Source: an uncultured Aquiluna sp.
GTDB taxonomy: Bacteria > Actinomycetota > Actinomycetes > Actinomycetales > Microbacteriaceae
Length of the DNA: 63,564 bases
Direction: 5' to 3'
Assembly: GCA_905182225.1 (NCBI GenBank)
Contig: CAJJAJ010000005.1
Location: 1-63,564 of the forward strand
Both the position numbers and the translations under genes were made by a program. The stretch's first letter is position 1. Each line of letters opens with the position of its first letter. This document shows, piece by piece, positions 17,258 to 26,181 of the stretch. The notes under the pieces are model-generated. The model saw only the letters and a program-made list of their open reading frames with translations. It searched no databases and had not been told where the DNA came from.

Positions 17258-17767
17258 TTACTGCTCATCCCACAGGTTTTGCGGGTCTGAGTTTATTTCG
17301 GCCGTTGTGTCTGATTGTTCCGGTTTCGTCGAACGCCCTGGTTGAAAGACCGCCAGCGCAAAAATAATCGCAGTTACACCGGCCATAAGTACATAGACCC
17401 AGTAGCCAAATCTAATCACAACTCCAAAGCCAGCCGCAGTCGCTAGACCAGTGCTACTGGAGATCAGCTCAAGCACAGCACTGGCATCTGACCAGCTTGT
17501 GAGTAACAACACCACAATGACTGCTCCGGACATTACCGATGCAAGCGCGGCCATTGATCTACTTAAAAGCCGGTAACGAGCGATTAGCGAAACAAGAAGG
17601 ACTATGAGTGGGACGAGGCTTGTTAGTGGATTGAGCTCTGACCCAATCAACGTGCCTATAAGTGTTGATTCGTCGGAATGAAAGTCCCTAACATCGATCC
17701 AAGCTAGAAGTGAAGTCGATAGCCACAAGGCTGCAACGAAGGTGCCTAGTGAAATAAGTTTGATCAT
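17258..17767 (-). CDS. Trp operon-associated membrane protein
   Basis: A 169-residue membrane protein of the actinobacterial 'Trp biosynthesis-associated membrane protein' family, function unknown. About four hydrophobic segments are visible (roughly 5-22, 45-63, 72-92 and 118-142), followed by a polar, acidic C-terminal tail. Its start overlaps the trpE stop by 4 bases, so it is translated together with trpE. The location inside trp operons is conserved, which suggests a link to tryptophan or chorismate metabolism or transport. That link is inference. Confidence 0.82.
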   Translation of the reverse strand: MIKLISLGTFVAALWLSTSLLAWIDVRDFHSDESTLIGTLIGSELNPLTSLVPLIVLLVSLIARYRLLSRSMAALASVMSGAVIVVLLLTSWSDASAVLELISSSTGLATAAGFGVVIRFGYWVYVLMAGVTAIIFALAVFQPGRSTKPEQSDTTAEINSDPQNLWDEQ

Positions 17768-19245
17768 TTGTTCATCGCATTTGCAGCGGCCACTGCACGT
17801 AACACAACGGCAGCTTTTGCAATTGTCTCGGCGTACTCGGTTTCTGCAACTGACTCAAGAACAATGCCAGCACCGGCTTGCACCCTTGCGGTCCCATTTC
17901 TGAGCACGGCAGTTCGTATCGCTATTGCAAGGTCTGAGTTGCCTTGAAAGTCGAAGTATCCAACAACTCCGCCGAACAGCCCTCGATAGCTTGGCTCCAA
18001 GTCGTGGATTATTTCCAAGGCTCTTGGCTTTGGTGCTCCGGATAGCGTTCCAGCTGGGAAGGTTGCCAGCATGGCCTTGACGATGCTCGTTCCGGGGATA
18101 ATCGACCCCTCGACGGTTGATACCAAGTGCATGATGTGCGAAAAGCGGTGTATTTGCATAAATTCACTCACTCGAACTGAAGTGGGTTCGCAGACTTTCA
18201 GTAGGTCGTTTCTGGCAAGGTCGACCAGCATCAAGTGTTCGCTGCGCTCTTTTTCATCCCCTAGTAGGTCTACGGCAAGCTGATTGTCGGCGGATGTGTC
18301 TTGCCCCCTAGGCCGAGAGCCGGCTATCGGGTGCGTGACAACGTTGGTTCCCATCACTTTCACGAGTGCCTCTGGAGAGCTTCCGACGATCGCGAACGGT
18401 CCGTCCTGATCTTGGCACCTGATCAGGTACATGTACGGGCTTGGATTCAATGCCCGAAGCGCCCGGTAAACATCCAGAGCATCAGCGGTGGTCTCATGGT
18501 CGAATCGCTGAGAAATCACGACCTGAAACACATCCCCCTTCCGGACATGCTCCTTGGCTAGCTCGACTTTCTTGAGAAACTCAACCTTGTTAATGTTTGA
18601 TACTGCATCCGGTTCCGGCCAATTCGGCTCAGAGACCATCGCAGGCGTTGGCATTTCGACGATTTTTTGCATCTTGCTGATCGCTTCTAGCGCGCGACTG
18701 TAGCTTTCCCGCAGGGGTGTGCCATCGACGAAGACCACGCTTACTAGGAGCAATTCAGATTTCTGGTGATCCATCACCACAAGGTCTGAAAATTGATTGA
18801 AACCGTAAAGCGGTATCGAGTAGTCGGCTGGCTTAGCATCGGGAAGTTTCTCGGTTAGGTTCACCGTCCCCCAACTAAGGAAACCAACAAGTCCTGAACT
18901 CAAAGGAAAATCCACTGGACTCGATCTCCAGGCTGTTTGAAGAATTTCCAAAGCGGCTATCGGGTCTTCGGGGAGCAGCGAACCATCGGGATGACACTTC
19001 GCATCCCCTATCCAAGTTGCCTTATTATTTGTGGCCGTTAGCTGACCTCGGGACGATACTCCAATAAATGAGTATCTACCCCAAACTCCTTGTTCTGCTG
19101 ATTCCAGCAAAAAAGTGTCAGCTCTTGCACCAGCCAGTTTTTGGTACAGACCAATCGGCGTTTCACTGCCGCTGAATAGCTTTTTTACGACCGGGATTAC
19201 GTTGTAATCAATGCTGAGCCCCTCAAGCTGCTCGTAGTCAATCAC
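17764..19245 (-). CDS. trpE: Anthranilate synthase component I
   Basis: Converts chorismate to anthranilate using ammonia from a glutamine amidotransferase subunit (TrpG, not in this window). The 493-residue protein has the N-terminal Trp-binding domain (LLESAEQGVWGRYSF, about 47-61) and the C-terminal chorismate-binding domain: VVGYFDFQGNSDLAIAIR, GTLSGAPKPRA and AGAGIVLES. The start abuts the hisI stop with no gap, so there is no leader peptide or attenuator. Feedback inhibition by tryptophan is expected from the family. Confidence 0.96.
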   Translation of the reverse strand: MIDYEQLEGLSIDYNVIPVVKKLFSGSETPIGLYQKLAGARADTFLLESAEQGVWGRYSFIGVSSRGQLTATNNKATWIGDAKCHPDGSLLPEDPIAALEILQTAWRSSPVDFPLSSGLVGFLSWGTVNLTEKLPDAKPADYSIPLYGFNQFSDLVVMDHQKSELLLVSVVFVDGTPLRESYSRALEAISKMQKIVEMPTPAMVSEPNWPEPDAVSNINKVEFLKKVELAKEHVRKGDVFQVVISQRFDHETTADALDVYRALRALNPSPYMYLIRCQDQDGPFAIVGSSPEALVKVMGTNVVTHPIAGSRPRGQDTSADNQLAVDLLGDEKERSEHLMLVDLARNDLLKVCEPTSVRVSEFMQIHRFSHIMHLVSTVEGSIIPGTSIVKAMLATFPAGTLSGAPKPRALEIIHDLEPSYRGLFGGVVGYFDFQGNSDLAIAIRTAVLRNGTARVQAGAGIVLESVAETEYAETIAKAAVVLRAVAAANAMNK

Positions 19246-19566
19246 CTAGATCTCCTCGAAGCAGCTGACGGTTCCGACATGGCAGGTCGGGCCAACTGGC
19301 TGCACCATCGCCAAAATAGTGTCGCCGTCGCAATCTAAGGATAGAGAGTCAACTGCCAACGTATTGCCACTAGTTTCACCTTTGTGCCAAAGCTGGTTTC
19401 GAGACCGAGAGTAGAAGTGCATTTGACCCGTAGCGACGGTTTTTTCCAGGGCCTCAAGGTTTGCGTAGGCAAGCATAAGAACCTGCAGGGTCTGACTGTC
19501 TTGAACCACAACAGGTATCAATTGTTCGCTTGAAAATTTGACTTGATCCAACGCTAAGTGCCTCAT
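19246..19566 (-). CDS. hisI: Phosphoribosyl-AMP cyclohydrolase
   Basis: Third step of histidine synthesis: opens the adenine ring of phosphoribosyl-AMP. The 106-residue protein is monofunctional; HisE is a separate gene here. Metal-binding and catalytic segments are visible: [19 protein letters not shown] (about 51-69), LDCDGD (about 78-83) and CHVGTVSC (about 95-102). It overlaps hisF by 4 bases and abuts trpE, joining the his and trp genes in one transcript. Confidence 0.96.
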   Translation of the reverse strand: MRHLALDQVKFSSEQLIPVVVQDSQTLQVLMLAYANLEALEKTVATGQMHFYSRSRNQLWHKGETSGNTLAVDSLSLDCDGDTILAMVQPVGPTCHVGTVSCFEEI

Positions 19567-20318
19567 CTAGCCTCTATCCCTGCCTGTTCAAGCGCTTGCT
19601 TGACTTGTGAAATTGAGATTTCCCCGCTGTGAAAGACACTAGCTGCGAGCAACGCATCGGCGCCAGCCTGAGCCGCGTCAGCGAAGTCAGATACCTTGCC
19701 GGCACCCCCAGACGCGATAATCGGAACTGCTGATATCTTTCGGACTTTTTCAATCAGCTCACGATCGAAACCCTCTCGGGTGCCGTCTGCATCGATGCTG
19801 TTGATCAGCAGTTCGCCGGCTCCCAGTTCTTGTACTCGTTCTATCCACTGCAGCGCATCTAAACCGGTGTCCTGTCGTCCACCGTGTGAGGTAACTACGA
19901 ATCCTGACGTCGAAGTGGCGCGCTTAATGTCCAGGGAAATAACCAAAATCTGGTTACCGTGCTCCTTGGCAATCTCCGCCAACAGTTTCGGTCTGGAGAC
20001 ACCTGCCGAGCCGATCGATACTTTATCGGCTCCGGCTTCTAATAGCAGCGAGACATCCTCGACGCTCCTGATGCCACCGCCGACAGTGAGCGGTATGAAT
20101 ATCTCTTCCGCACACCTAGTGACCATGTCCCTGGTTGTTGAGCGGTTCTCGGTAGCAGCAGTAACGTCTAAAAATGTAAGTTCATCTGCGCCCTGAAGAT
20201 AGTAGTTGCGGGCTAAGTCCACCGGATCACCGCTGTCTACAAGGTTCTGAAAGTTGACACCCTTTACCACTCGACCGCTTGCAACATCCAGACAAGGAAT
20301 CACTCTTACTGCAGGCAC
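19563..20318 (-). CDS. hisF: Imidazole glycerol phosphate synthase, cyclase subunit
   Basis: Cyclase half of IGP synthase; uses ammonia from HisH to make the imidazole ring and AICAR. The 251-residue TIM barrel has the catalytic Asp in [15 protein letters not shown] (about 6-20) and the second Asp in [14 protein letters not shown] (about residue 129), with the C-terminal phosphate site [16 protein letters not shown]. HisH is not in the window. It shares 1 base with hisG and 4 with hisI. Confidence 0.97.
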   Translation of the reverse strand: MPAVRVIPCLDVASGRVVKGVNFQNLVDSGDPVDLARNYYLQGADELTFLDVTAATENRSTTRDMVTRCAEEIFIPLTVGGGIRSVEDVSLLLEAGADKVSIGSAGVSRPKLLAEIAKEHGNQILVISLDIKRATSTSGFVVTSHGGRQDTGLDALQWIERVQELGAGELLINSIDADGTREGFDRELIEKVRKISAVPIIASGGAGKVSDFADAAQAGADALLAASVFHSGEISISQVKQALEQAGIEAR

Positions 20319-21160
20319 TATATTCTCGCTGCGTGGATGGCTGACACCAAAATTGCTCTAGCTCCTGCGGAGTATAGCTCGTCCATTATTTGATTCATTT
20401 GTACTGCCGGAACCAGTGAGCGAACTGCAACCCAGTCTATGTCGGCCATTGGGGAGATCGTTGGCGACTCAATCCCAGGAGTTATCTTGGTAGCCGCGTC
20501 GAGTACTTTCTTTGGGCAGTCGTAGTCGATGATTACATACTCTCTGGCCACCAATACGCCCTTCAGGCGCATCAAAAGTCCGTTCGCGTCGCTCGCTTTG
20601 CCAGGAGCACTGATGAGCCTCGCCGTAGAGGTCAAAATCGTTGGACCAAAGATCGCCAGTCCAGCTTTTCGAAGCGTATTTCCAGTTGATACAACATCAG
20701 CTACGGCATCTGCAACGCCGAGCTTTACGGCCGACTCGACCGCTCCGTCGAGCTTGATGATTTCGCAATTTACGTTGAGTTTCGCCAAGTAGTTTGCTAT
20801 CAGCGTTGGGTAGGCGGTTGCAAGCCTTTTGCCTTCTAGTTGGCTCGGGTCAGTGAAGCCAGAGTTGATTGGCGCTGCAAATCTAAAGGTAGATCCACCA
20901 AAGCCCAGATCAGCAATTTCTTCTGCTTCGGACTCCGAATCCATCAACAGATCCAGCCCGGTTAGGCCAACATCTAAGGATCCCGACCCAACATAGGTCG
21001 CTATGTCTCTTGGCCTCAAGTAGAAAAACTCTATGTCGTTTGCCTCGTCGACCAAGTGAAGCTCTTGAGTGTCTCGTCTTGTCTGGTATCCAGCCTCTTT
21101 TAGCATTGCCACCGCTGATTCAGAGAGGATGCCCTTATTCGGTATGGCTACTCGCAGCAT
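20318..21160 (-). CDS. hisG: ATP phosphoribosyltransferase, long form
   Basis: First, feedback-controlled step of histidine synthesis (ATP plus PRPP). The 280 residues correspond to the long form with its own C-terminal regulatory domain (about 205-280), so no HisZ is needed. Visible: [16 protein letters not shown] at the start, [11 protein letters not shown] near 60-70, and the PRPP-binding region [18 protein letters not shown] (about 150-167). One-base overlaps on both sides (hisE and hisF) indicate tight co-translation. Confidence 0.97.
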   Translation of the reverse strand: MLRVAIPNKGILSESAVAMLKEAGYQTRRDTQELHLVDEANDIEFFYLRPRDIATYVGSGSLDVGLTGLDLLMDSESEAEEIADLGFGGSTFRFAAPINSGFTDPSQLEGKRLATAYPTLIANYLAKLNVNCEIIKLDGAVESAVKLGVADAVADVVSTGNTLRKAGLAIFGPTILTSTARLISAPGKASDANGLLMRLKGVLVAREYVIIDYDCPKKVLDAATKITPGIESPTISPMADIDWVAVRSLVPAVQMNQIMDELYSAGARAILVSAIHAARI

Positions 21161-21423
21161 CAGAGAACCTGCTCTACTGCAGACAAGGGGACATTTCTGG
21201 AAATCAGAATCAGTTGAATGTAATAGAGCAGTTGCGAAGCCTCTAGGGCAACCTGCTCGTCTGACTCATGTTCTGCAGCCATCCACAATTCTGCTGCTTC
21301 TTCGACGAGTTTTTTGCCAATTGAATGAACACCCTTTGCCAACAACTCGTTGCTTCCAGAGTGGTTATCGGGCATGCTTGCCGAGCCCACTAGCTCGTCA
21401 TAAAGGGTATCGAAGGATTTCAT
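21160..21423 (-). CDS. hisE: Phosphoribosyl-ATP pyrophosphatase
   Basis: Second step of histidine synthesis: removes pyrophosphate from phosphoribosyl-ATP. The 87-residue all-helical protein of the MazG-like fold has KKLVEEAAELWMAA (about 36-49) and HESDEQVALEASQLLYYIQ (about 51-69), which hold the acidic metal ligands. It is the first gene of the his-trp series. TAATCT lies 6 bases before its ATG (21430-21435), a possible leaderless promoter that could start his-trp transcription separately from rpe. Confidence 0.94.
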   Translation of the reverse strand: MKSFDTLYDELVGSASMPDNHSGSNELLAKGVHSIGKKLVEEAAELWMAAEHESDEQVALEASQLLYYIQLILISRNVPLSAVEQVL

Positions 21424-21429
21424 ACCCCT

Positions 21430-21435
21430 AGATTA
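21430..21435 (-). promoter_or_regulatory. Candidate -10 box before hisE
   Basis: TAATCT on the minus strand, preceded by GCTG, ends 6 bases before the hisE ATG in the 19-base rpe-hisE gap. The same 10-base string GCTGTAATCT occurs in front of rpsD. The purine-rich stretch AGGGG is too close to the ATG to work as a ribosome-binding site. This could be an internal promoter for the his-trp genes. Confidence 0.4.
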
Positions 21436-21442
21436 CAGCGAA

Positions 21443-22105
21443 TCACTGGGGATTCGACGCTGCCAGCGCTAACGTTCGAAGCCTAAGTATCTGATTGGCC
21501 CTATCTGGGGCGTTATAAATGGCAGAACCCGCCACGAATGAGTCGGCCCCCAAGGCAGCCAGCTGGGCGATGTTTGACTCGGTCACTCCCCCGTCAACCT
21601 GCAGTGCAACCGTTGCGCCAGAGTTTCTTATTAGGTCTCTAGCCTCGGCAATCTTTTCGAAGGTTTCAACCAGAATTGGCTGTCCCCCGAAGCCGGGCTC
21701 TACAGTCATTACTAACAGCATGTCTACCTCTTGGATCAATTCAGCTATCTCTGAAACCTTGGTAGCAGGCTTGATGGCAACTGCGGCCTTTACGCCAGCT
21801 CCTCTGAGTGTTCTCGCCAAGCTAATCGGCTCCCTTGCAGCCTCAAGGTGGAACGTGACTGATGCCGCACCGGCCTGGGCGTAGTCGATTGCCCACATGT
21901 CCGGGTTTTTAATCATGAGATGAACATCTAAAGGAATCGGAGAGACTTGAGCAAGCCTTTCGACAATCGCGGTGCCCAAGGTCAAATTCGGGACGAAGTG
22001 ATTGTCCATGACATCTACGTGAGCCATGTCAGCTGACGCTATGGAGAGCAGCTCTGCCTCCAAGTTCGCAAAGTCCGCACTGAGTATTGAAGGATTTATG
22101 TGCAT
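21443..22105 (-). CDS. rpe: Ribulose-phosphate 3-epimerase
   Basis: Interconverts ribulose-5-phosphate and xylulose-5-phosphate in the pentose phosphate pathway, cytoplasmic. The 220-residue TIM barrel has NPSILSADFANLE (about 4-16), HVDVMDNHFVPN (about 29-40), DVHLMI (about 60-65), MTVEPGFGGQ (about 134-143) and LQVDGGV (about 168-174), covering the catalytic Asp pair and metal-binding His residues. It starts 2 bases after rsmB with a GGGGA ribosome-binding site inside the rsmB end. Confidence 0.97.
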   Translation of the reverse strand: MHINPSILSADFANLEAELLSIASADMAHVDVMDNHFVPNLTLGTAIVERLAQVSPIPLDVHLMIKNPDMWAIDYAQAGAASVTFHLEAAREPISLARTLRGAGVKAAVAIKPATKVSEIAELIQEVDMLLVMTVEPGFGGQPILVETFEKIAEARDLIRNSGATVALQVDGGVTESNIAQLAALGADSFVAGSAIYNAPDRANQILRLRTLALAASNPQ

Positions 22106-22107
22106 TC

Positions 22108-23430
22108 TTAGTTCCCCTCATCTTTTTTCAGAAGTGCCATAAACATGGCATCGGTTCCATGTTTATGCGGCCATAACTGAACGGTTTTCCTAGTGGTGTT
22201 CAACTCTAGCCCTGGGGACAATTCTTGCAGCACTGGCACTAGGTCCACGAGCGACATGTTGGCGTGGCGGTCTAGTGCGGCTCTTATCTGTGCGTTTGTT
22301 TCTATTACCAGTGGTGAACAAGTCGCATACATGAGCATGCCACCTGGTTCAAGTGCTAAGACCGCGGCGTCGATTAGTTCTGCTTGCAATTTAGTGAGTG
22401 ACGGCAATTGCTCGGGAGTTTTGGTCCACCTGGATTCGGGCTTCCTTCGAAGCGACCCGAGTCCAGCACATGGGGCATCTAGCAATATCGCCGCGAAGGA
22501 ACTTTCGGGTGCGTCTTGCCCTCTTTTGACAAGCACCGGAGTTCTCTCCGGGTCTTTGAGCGCAGAGGTCACGAGTTTCGCTCGCTTCACATGAGGTTCG
22601 TAGCAGACAAGATTTCCAGATTCCGATACGGCATGCTCCAGAACTGCCGCTTTTCCTCCAGGACCGGAGCACATATCCAGCCAAGTTCCGGTCTTATCGG
22701 CAACTTTGTTCATCGCCAGTACTACAAGCTGTGAGCCTTGGTCCTGAACTCTTACCCCAGGTATCGAAAGATACTCAAGTGGGTTTCCAATGCAAAGGAA
22801 CCCATTTGGAGACGCCGTTCCGCGCTCGAGTCCGAGCGACTCTAGTTCTGTGTCTGCAGCGCTTGTAATCGCAATCAGGTTTACGACCGGTGTCTGGTTA
22901 TTAGCTGAAAGCAGTTCATTTAGTTCCGATGATCTGCCGTCTAATTCAAGGGCTGACTTCATGCCCGAGATAATCCACTTCGGATGTGAGTACTCGATGC
23001 TCAGCCGCGTAAGGTCATCTTGGCCTTCGGTGACTGTTTTCAAAAGATTGTCGTGTCCGGCGCGCTCAGCATTTCTAAGAACTGCGTTGGAAAGCCCGGC
23101 CGCACTTGTTTCAAAACGCTTAACAAGATCAACTGTCTCGTTTATAGCGGCATGGGTTGGGACTCGCATCCTGAAAAGCTGATGAAGCCCAAGTTGAATT
23201 GCCGCTCTGAGGCCCGGTGACAATGTCTTGCCGGGGGTCAAATGATCGATGATGGCGTCGTACTGAAGCTGCCATCGAAGCACTCCGTAGCTGAGCTCCT
23301 GAACCAAACCTCTGTCGGCATCCGAAATGTCATGTTTGGCTAATTCCTTGGGGAGCAACAGGTTAATGTAGCTGTCCGATGCTCTTACTCTGTTGAGTAG
23401 CTCAAGGGCTATCTGGCGCGCATTAGTCAA
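22108..23430 (-). CDS. rsmB: 16S rRNA m5C methyltransferase (RsmB/Fmu family)
   Basis: Expected to methylate a cytosine of 16S rRNA using SAM. The 440-residue protein has an N-terminal NusB-like RNA-binding domain (about 1-135) and a C-terminal Rossmann methyltransferase. SAM-binding motif LDMCSGPGGKAAVLE (about 247-261), the catalytic-Cys region LDAPCAGLGSLRRKPESRW (about 314-332) and LMYATCSPL (about 363-371) supply the two cysteines used by this family. The start overlaps the fmt stop by 8 bases. The fmt-rsmB pairing is widely conserved. Confidence 0.95.
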   Translation of the reverse strand: MTNARQIALELLNRVRASDSYINLLLPKELAKHDISDADRGLVQELSYGVLRWQLQYDAIIDHLTPGKTLSPGLRAAIQLGLHQLFRMRVPTHAAINETVDLVKRFETSAAGLSNAVLRNAERAGHDNLLKTVTEGQDDLTRLSIEYSHPKWIISGMKSALELDGRSSELNELLSANNQTPVVNLIAITSAADTELESLGLERGTASPNGFLCIGNPLEYLSIPGVRVQDQGSQLVVLAMNKVADKTGTWLDMCSGPGGKAAVLEHAVSESGNLVCYEPHVKRAKLVTSALKDPERTPVLVKRGQDAPESSFAAILLDAPCAGLGSLRRKPESRWTKTPEQLPSLTKLQAELIDAAVLALEPGGMLMYATCSPLVIETNAQIRAALDRHANMSLVDLVPVLQELSPGLELNTTRKTVQLWPHKHGTDAMFMALLKKDEGN

Positions 23431-24331
23431 ATTTCGCAGTACCCTTCAGGCCGTTCCACCAGTCTTGAGCTGCTGTTTCACGCTTTCCAGCAGGTTGCAC
23501 AAGTTCAAGCCTAAGTGAGCTTTTGTCACCACATTGCACGATGATTTCGTTGTCGTCGCTCCTGTAAATTTCGCCGACCTCGCGCAACCTGAGTGATTCA
23601 GTAGCGGAAGTATTGGCAGATGCGAAAAGGATTCTGACCGGCTCACCATTTTGGTTCGCCCACGCCATTGGTTCTGGGTTGGCTGCTCTAATAAATCGAA
23701 TTAAGTCGGCAGCGTTGGTTTCGAAATCAATTTTTGCATCTAGGCGGCTAATTTTTGGTGCCAGCGATGACGAGCCTTTTTGAATCATGGGCTCGGGATT
23801 CTCCTCGAGTGCACGAATCAGCAGGTTGCTGCCTTCTTCGGTAAATCTGATCAGCGCCTCTCCAGCAGTTTCATTCTCAAGGAACGAAAGTGGCAGCTGG
23901 GATATGAGTGGGCCAGTGTCCAGGCCTGAGTCAAGTTCGAAGACACTTATTCCGATACCAGTGTCATGCTTCATTGAATGCTGCAGCGGAGTAGCCCCTC
24001 GCCATTCGGGTAAGAGGGAGAAATGTAAATTCCACCAAGGAAGAGCCGATAGGGCTGCCTTTGGAATCATTGCGCCGTAGGCGACAATGACTGCTTTGTC
24101 AGCGTTGCTTTGACGAATCGCATTCAGAGCCTCTTCATCAATTTTGTTTGTCTTATGCACATTTAGGCCCAACTGCTCAGCCTTGGCAGCTACCGGAGAC
24201 GGGGTCGTAATTCGATTGCGACCAATTGGGGCGTTTGGACGGGTCAAGACCAATGTGACCTCATGCTTGTCGGCAATCAGCTCGAGAGCGCGAGATGCCA
24301 CTTCGGGGGTTCCGGCAAAAATAAGTCTCAT
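23423..24331 (-). CDS. fmt: Methionyl-tRNA formyltransferase
   Basis: Formylates initiator Met-tRNA using 10-formyl-THF. The 302-residue protein has FAGTPEVA near the start, the catalytic Asn/His in NLHFSLLPEWRGATPLQ (about 101-117) and the catalytic Asp segment ELDSGLDTGPL (about 132-142), then the C-terminal OB-like tRNA-binding domain. The family usually has HxSLLP as here. It sits 11 bases after priA and overlaps rsmB by 8 bases. Confidence 0.96.
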   Translation of the reverse strand: MRLIFAGTPEVASRALELIADKHEVTLVLTRPNAPIGRNRITTPSPVAAKAEQLGLNVHKTNKIDEEALNAIRQSNADKAVIVAYGAMIPKAALSALPWWNLHFSLLPEWRGATPLQHSMKHDTGIGISVFELDSGLDTGPLISQLPLSFLENETAGEALIRFTEEGSNLLIRALEENPEPMIQKGSSSLAPKISRLDAKIDFETNAADLIRFIRAANPEPMAWANQNGEPVRILFASANTSATESLRLREVGEIYRSDDNEIIVQCGDKSSLRLELVQPAGKRETAAQDWWNGLKGTAKFD

Positions 24332-24342
24332 AACTAGGTAAC

Positions 24343-26181
24343 CTACAGCGCCTGTGGGTCATCCATCACAACCCGCAAGCCCCTTCTCTTAGTGCCACCC
24401 TGAGTTCTTGCAGTGGCGCCAATCGCCACAACCCGAAGCTCCTTGGCTATCGCCGGACCTTGATTATATGAAAACTTTATAAGCGCGCTTCCCGTTTTTT
24501 CGTCTAGCCAAAGAACTACAGCGCCCTTTGATTTAGCTGCCGACACGGCCAGTTCTAAAGTTTCGGGGAGTGCTTGGAGTGAACAGATCCGCATTGCCGG
24601 AGGGAGACCGAGTTCTCGAGCCTCTTCAAGCGCGGCCTTTGCCATTGGTATCAACTGTCCCAGCGATAGAGCATTTCCTAGATCTGAGGGCAGACCTGCA
24701 AAGGCCGCTCTGCCAGTCGGGGCCATGAGCTCAAGCGCCTCCATCCAGTCTCTAATTGCAATTTGCTGGGCGTTCAGCGTTTGCCTGCTAAGCCAAACAT
24801 CACTGTCGAGTATCAAGACGGCTGAATATCCCTTGGGAACTCTTGGCGCCGAGCCCGGAGTAGCAACAACTATTTGATTCTTGCTTTTCAGACCGGTGGG
24901 CCTTTTTTCACCCGTGGCCTCAGAAATTGCGGTGTTCGGGAACGTTTTACCGAGCTCGGCCACGGTCCTGTTACTACCGGTTCGACCCTTTTTTTGGTTT
25001 CTCGAACCACAATCTATACACGAGACGAAGTGTTTGTTACAGAGTCTGCATTGGGTGTTGGTTGCATCGGGCTGCCAAAAGTGACCACCACATGAGCAAG
25101 TTAGCTTGTCACCACAACCTGCGCAGTAGACCGAGGCTGAATCACCTTTTCGAGGAAGTAAGACAAGTACTGGTCCCCTGTCTAAGTTTTCACGAACAAT
25201 TTTAAATCCCGACTCATCCATCCTGAGCCCGGGTTCAGAATAGGAGATTCGAAGTGGAGCCTCAAGGACCTTATGATCCGATAGGTAACCGATTGAAATA
25301 AGCCTTTGAAGCTCTACGGACCGGTATGGAGCAGTGAACAAGAGCTCCACGTCGTCTTTTGCACGAATTAGCGCTAGGTCTCTGGTGTTTGTAAATGGAG
25401 AGCCTTGGTCTCTGAGGCTGTCGTCAGAATCATCGTGAACCGCGATTAGCCCTAAGTTCGGAACCGGCGCGAAAATCGCAGATCTGGTGCCAACGACGAT
25501 TAGCTGTTGGGATTCTTTGATTTGATGGAAGAGCTGATAGCGGGATGACTTTTTCTGACTCGGCTTTAGAAACACGAACTGGTCTTCAATTCCGAGCCTT
25601 TGAGCAAGATCGGAAATGATGTCAATATCCGATCTTTCTGGGACAACAATAATCGAAGACTTGCCTCGGGAATGGACACCGAGAGCGTTAGCGATAAGCA
25701 GTAGTGTCCAGTCCGGCACAAGGGCCCCAGCCACCTCAAGCTGTCTTGCTGAGGTAAGAACAGCTGCGCGTGAACCAAGAGGAGAATCCAGCTTTGGAAC
25801 CAAAATGTCTACCTCTAGAACCCTTGGTTCAATTCCTGGAAGTCTTGGGACTGTAGACATGTAATCGGGAATGGCAAGGGCCAGAAGTTCGCCTAGTGCC
25901 ACGCATTGGCGGTCGGAGACAGCCCTTAGAAATTCAAAGAGCTGACTGGAGAGCAACTCGGAAGCGTCTTGAATGCTTGTAATAGATGCTGTGGCAAATT
26001 CGCTTGTGTCGGACAGCGCCGATACGTAGCCAACCTGAGCCTTCTTCGACCTTCCAAGTGGAAAAATGACTTCCTGCCCAATAGCAATCTGGTTCGCCAT
26101 GACCTCTGGGATCAGGTAATCGAAGGCCCGGTCAAGCTGAATAAGTGGGGACTTTGCTAATACTGAAGCAAAGCGAGACAT
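24343..26181 (-). CDS. priA: PriA-like replication restart protein lacking the motor motifs
   Basis: Primosomal protein for restarting stalled forks. The 612 residues are shorter than E. coli PriA (732). The N-terminal DNA-binding domain begins ASVLAKSPLIQLDRAFDYLIP. A zinc region is visible with paired cysteines (YCAGCGDKLTCSCGG, CRLCNKHFVSCIDCG; about 352-392). The VGTRSAIFAP motif is present, but I see no P-loop GxGKT, and the DEEH box is replaced by HDDSDD, so ATPase and helicase activity is unlikely. This degenerate state is known for actinobacterial PriA. It directly abuts metK and is followed by fmt 11 bases later. Confidence 0.93.
   Translation of the reverse strand: MSRFASVLAKSPLIQLDRAFDYLIPEVMANQIAIGQEVIFPLGRSKKAQVGYVSALSDTSEFATASITSIQDASELLSSQLFEFLRAVSDRQCVALGELLALAIPDYMSTVPRLPGIEPRVLEVDILVPKLDSPLGSRAAVLTSARQLEVAGALVPDWTLLLIANALGVHSRGKSSIIVVPERSDIDIISDLAQRLGIEDQFVFLKPSQKKSSRYQLFHQIKESQQLIVVGTRSAIFAPVPNLGLIAVHDDSDDSLRDQGSPFTNTRDLALIRAKDDVELLFTAPYRSVELQRLISIGYLSDHKVLEAPLRISYSEPGLRMDESGFKIVRENLDRGPVLVLLPRKGDSASVYCAGCGDKLTCSCGGHFWQPDATNTQCRLCNKHFVSCIDCGSRNQKKGRTGSNRTVAELGKTFPNTAISEATGEKRPTGLKSKNQIVVATPGSAPRVPKGYSAVLILDSDVWLSRQTLNAQQIAIRDWMEALELMAPTGRAAFAGLPSDLGNALSLGQLIPMAKAALEEARELGLPPAMRICSLQALPETLELAVSAAKSKGAVVLWLDEKTGSALIKFSYNQGPAIAKELRVVAIGATARTQGGTKRRGLRVVMDDPQAL

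Noticed and set aside
19240-19250. Trp attenuator or leader peptide before trpE
   Set aside because: hisI and trpE abut with no spacer, and no Trp-rich short frame is present.
19696-20196. Open frame of 166 codons opposite hisF
   Set aside because: Entirely antisense to hisF; its composition mirrors the hisF codon pattern.
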